Origin: a virus | Strand: one strand, 5' to 3' | Length of the DNA: 36,426 bases | Virus record (IMG/VR): IMGVR_UViG_3300009152_000104 | Coordinates: 1 to 36,426 of that record | Part shown: piece by piece, positions 34,618-36,426 of the stretch | Layout: every line of letters begins with the position of its first letter | Position numbering within the stretch: position 1 is the stretch's first letter | The notes under the pieces: generated by a model | What the model was told of the DNA's origin: nothing | Database searches by the model: none | Seen by the model: the letters and a program-made list of their open reading frames with translations, nothing else | Program-made: the position numbers and the translations under genes

Positions 34618-36426
34618 ATGGGAGCATTATTAGAATCAGGTCTTGTTGGTAATATTGGGTTAAAACACCTTAAAGTTATCAAAGAAGACACAATTAACAA
34701 ATGGGATAGATTAGGATTCCTTGAAGGCCTTAAAGGTCACCTAAAAGAAAACGTAGCACAGTTATATGAAAACCAAGCTTCTTTCTTGATTAACGAATCA
34801 ACTTCTGAAACTTCTAACGGAGCGTTCGAAACTGTTGTTTTCCCTATCGTAAGAAGAGTTTTCTCTAAATTGTTAGCGAATGATATCGTATCAGTACAAG
34901 CAATGAACTTACCAATCGGTAAATTGTTCTTCTTTGTACCTCGTATACAAGGGTATAATTCAGACCCTGCAATTGCCAATCCAGGTGGAACTCACTATTC
35001 TCCAATCGGATCTCCACAAGCAATTGCTGATGGTAATAATGATCCTAACCAAGGATATCCAGGTGGACCAGGAACACCATACACTAAAAATCTTTATGAT
35101 TTATTTTATGAAGGTAATGAGGCAGGATTAGATCCTCCAGGATTGTTCGATTACTCAAAAGGTCAGTGGACTGCGGTAACTCAACCGGCTATTGCACAAG
35201 TATGGTCAGGTTCAAACTTAGTTGCAGCGACTAACCAATTTGACGGTGAAGTTACAAGAAAAATGATTGTTAAACTTTGTGGATTTAATAACGCAGGTGT
35301 TGGTAAATTAATAGGACCTGATGGTAACGAAATCGATACTGAAACTTTCTTATCAGATCTTAAAATCGTTGCAGACTTAAGTGTGTTAACAGGATCTACA
35401 GGTTGTCCTAATTTAGATGAACTTGGAAATACAAATTTATCCGCACCATTATTATTTAGAGTTGTTACTCAAATTTATGGTAAAGGTATTGTACAACCTA
35501 CATCATCATCATTCCAAACTACTTACCCAACTAACGGTAACGGTGGTTCTTTCAATGACATTTGTAGCCAAGATGGTTGTATCTATTTAGAAGTTGATCT
35601 TTCTTGTCCAGCATGTGCTGATTGTGGAGCAACTACATTAGATGGTTACACAGGAACAACAATTGGTGAATTAACGAATAATACAGCCACTTTAGGATCA
35701 TCTCCATTCCAAGCTGTTTATAGAAGATATAAAAGTTTAGAATTCGAAGATCAAATTGGTGAAGTTTCTTTTGACCTTGAGTCAGTTACTGTATCTGTTA
35801 CAGAAAGAAAACTAAGAGCACAATGGTCTCCTGAATTAGCACAAGACGTTGCTGCATTCCATAACATCGACGCTGAGGCTGAATTGACGGCATTGTTGTC
35901 AGAACAAGTTGCAGCTGAGATCGACCGTGAAATTTTACGTGACTTACGTAAAGGAGCGGCTTGGAACCTACGTTGGGATTACAACGGATGGAGAAGACTA
36001 CAATTAACTACATCTTATACTCAAAAAGATTGGAACCAAACTTTGATCACTGCGATCAATCAGTTGTCGGCACAAATCCACAAATCTACTTTAAGAGGTG
36101 GAGCTAACTGGATCGTTGTTTCTTCTGAGGTTTCTGCAATCTTTGATGACTTAGAATACTTCCACGTATCTAACGCATCTCCTGAGCAAGATCAGTATAA
36201 CATGGGTATTGAGAGAGTTGGTACTTTGTCAGGACGTTACCAAGTTTACCGTGATCCTTACTTCCCTGCAAACACAGTTTTAATGGGTCATAAAGGAACA
36301 TCTTTACTTGATACAGGTTATATTTATGCACCTTATGTACCATTACAATTAACACCGACAATGTATAACCCATTCAATTTTACACCAATTAAAGGTATAA
36401 TGACAAGATACGCTAAAAAGCTGGTT
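34618..36426 (+). CDS. Major capsid protein (gp23-like), 3' end outside the window
   Basis: 603 codons are visible and no stop is reached. Matches to T4 gp23 include RRVFSKLLANDIVSVQAMNL with PIGKLFF, ERKLRAQWSPELAQDVAAFH with NIDAEAELTALLSEQVAAEI, and FNFTPIKGIMTRYAKKLV near the right edge. The N-terminal propeptide ends SFLINE-STSE at residues 55-64, aligning with the gp23 cleavage site SFLTE-AEIG. Cleavage is predicted after E60. Compared with gp23 (521 aa) it is longer, with an insert holding five Cys (316, 321, 330, 333, 336). Late-type motif upstream. Codon use is less AT-biased, as expected for a highly expressed gene. Confidence 0.96.
   Translation, partial: MGALLESGLVGNIGLKHLKVIKEDTINKWDRLGFLEGLKGHLKENVAQLYENQASFLINESTSETSNGAFETVVFPIVRRVFSKLLANDIVSVQAMNLPIGKLFFFVPRIQGYNSDPAIANPGGTHYSPIGSPQAIADGNNDPNQGYPGGPGTPYTKNLYDLFYEGNEAGLDPPGLFDYSKGQWTAVTQPAIAQVWSGSNLVAATNQFDGEVTRKMIVKLCGFNNAGVGKLIGPDGNEIDTETFLSDLKIVADLSVLTGSTGCPNLDELGNTNLSAPLLFRVVTQIYGKGIVQPTSSSFQTTYPTNGNGGSFNDICSQDGCIYLEVDLSCPACADCGATTLDGYTGTTIGELTNNTATLGSSPFQAVYRRYKSLEFEDQIGEVSFDLESVTVSVTERKLRAQWSPELAQDVAAFHNIDAEAELTALLSEQVAAEIDREILRDLRKGAAWNLRWDYNGWRRLQLTTSYTQKDWNQTLITAINQLSAQIHKSTLRGGANWIVVSSEVSAIFDDLEYFHVSNASPEQDQYNMGIERVGTLSGRYQVYRDPYFPANTVLMGHKGTSLLDTGYIYAPYVPLQLTPTMYNPFNFTPIKGIMTRYAKKLV

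Noticed and set aside
1-36426. CRISPR array, insertion sequence, integrase or attachment site
   Set aside because: No regularly spaced direct repeats, transposase or integrase motifs or terminal inverted repeats were noticed anywhere in the window.

Overview
This window reads as part of the genome of a large, tailed, T4-like (myovirus-type) phage that infects a Bacteroidota host, probably in the Flavobacteriia. Phage origin rests on a terminase large subunit, a portal, a gp21-type prohead protease, a scaffold and a gp23-type major capsid protein in T4-like order (26.4-36.4 kb). A lysis module and a dense tRNA cluster add support. The host group is inferred from three things: promoters of the Bacteroidota form (TTTG, 19-20 bp, TAnnTTTG), almost no Shine-Dalgarno sequences, and signal peptides ending in SFSQ. 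The DNA is strongly AT-rich.

Layout. 1-4.3 kb: an RNA-rich block with ten tRNAs that fold normally, five tRNA-like genes with abnormal central regions, three structured non-coding RNA candidates, and small genes. 4.3-11.0 kb: a Zn-finger-like protein, an L,D-transpeptidase-like protein (minus strand), a PAS sensor histidine kinase with a stand-alone receiver protein and a membrane coiled-coil protein, then GH19 endolysin, holin, a lysozyme-like protein and a membrane GAF-like protein. 11.0-13.3 kb: a conserved phage protein and a large cell-wall hydrolase. 13.46-14.44 kb: a giant, highly structured non-coding RNA with its own promoter and terminator. 14.5-21.1 kb: two copies of a '+ strand head-targeted protein / - strand secreted protein' arrangement, a phage tmRNA (minus), a metallopeptidase and a ClpC-type AAA+ unfoldase (minus). 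21.3-26.4 kb: KTSC protein, nucleotidyltransferase and four uncharacterised, probably head-related genes. 26.4-36.4 kb: the packaging and head module, including a small ribosomal protein bS21 homologue on the opposite strand.

The main unifying observation concerns N-termini. At least seven otherwise unrelated proteins start with a short basic amphipathic peptide that ends in Ile-x-Glu (INE, ISE, IEE or IME). The capsid protein has the same INE at the position where T4 gp21 cleaves gp23. The simplest reading is a capsid-targeting peptide that loads a set of proteins, including two cell-wall hydrolases, into the prohead, where the phage protease trims them.

The phage also appears to bring its own translation and quality-control parts: tRNAs, a tmRNA with an atypical 21-codon tag, a bS21 homologue, and a ClpC that keeps the VGF loop used to dock on ClpP. 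Two sequence classes precede genes: host-type TAnnTTTG promoters for RNAs and some small or enzyme genes, and an AT-only TATTTATA motif close to the start codons of structural and head-targeted genes, probably the phage late promoter. All functional statements are inferred from reading the sequence; no database or folding search was run.
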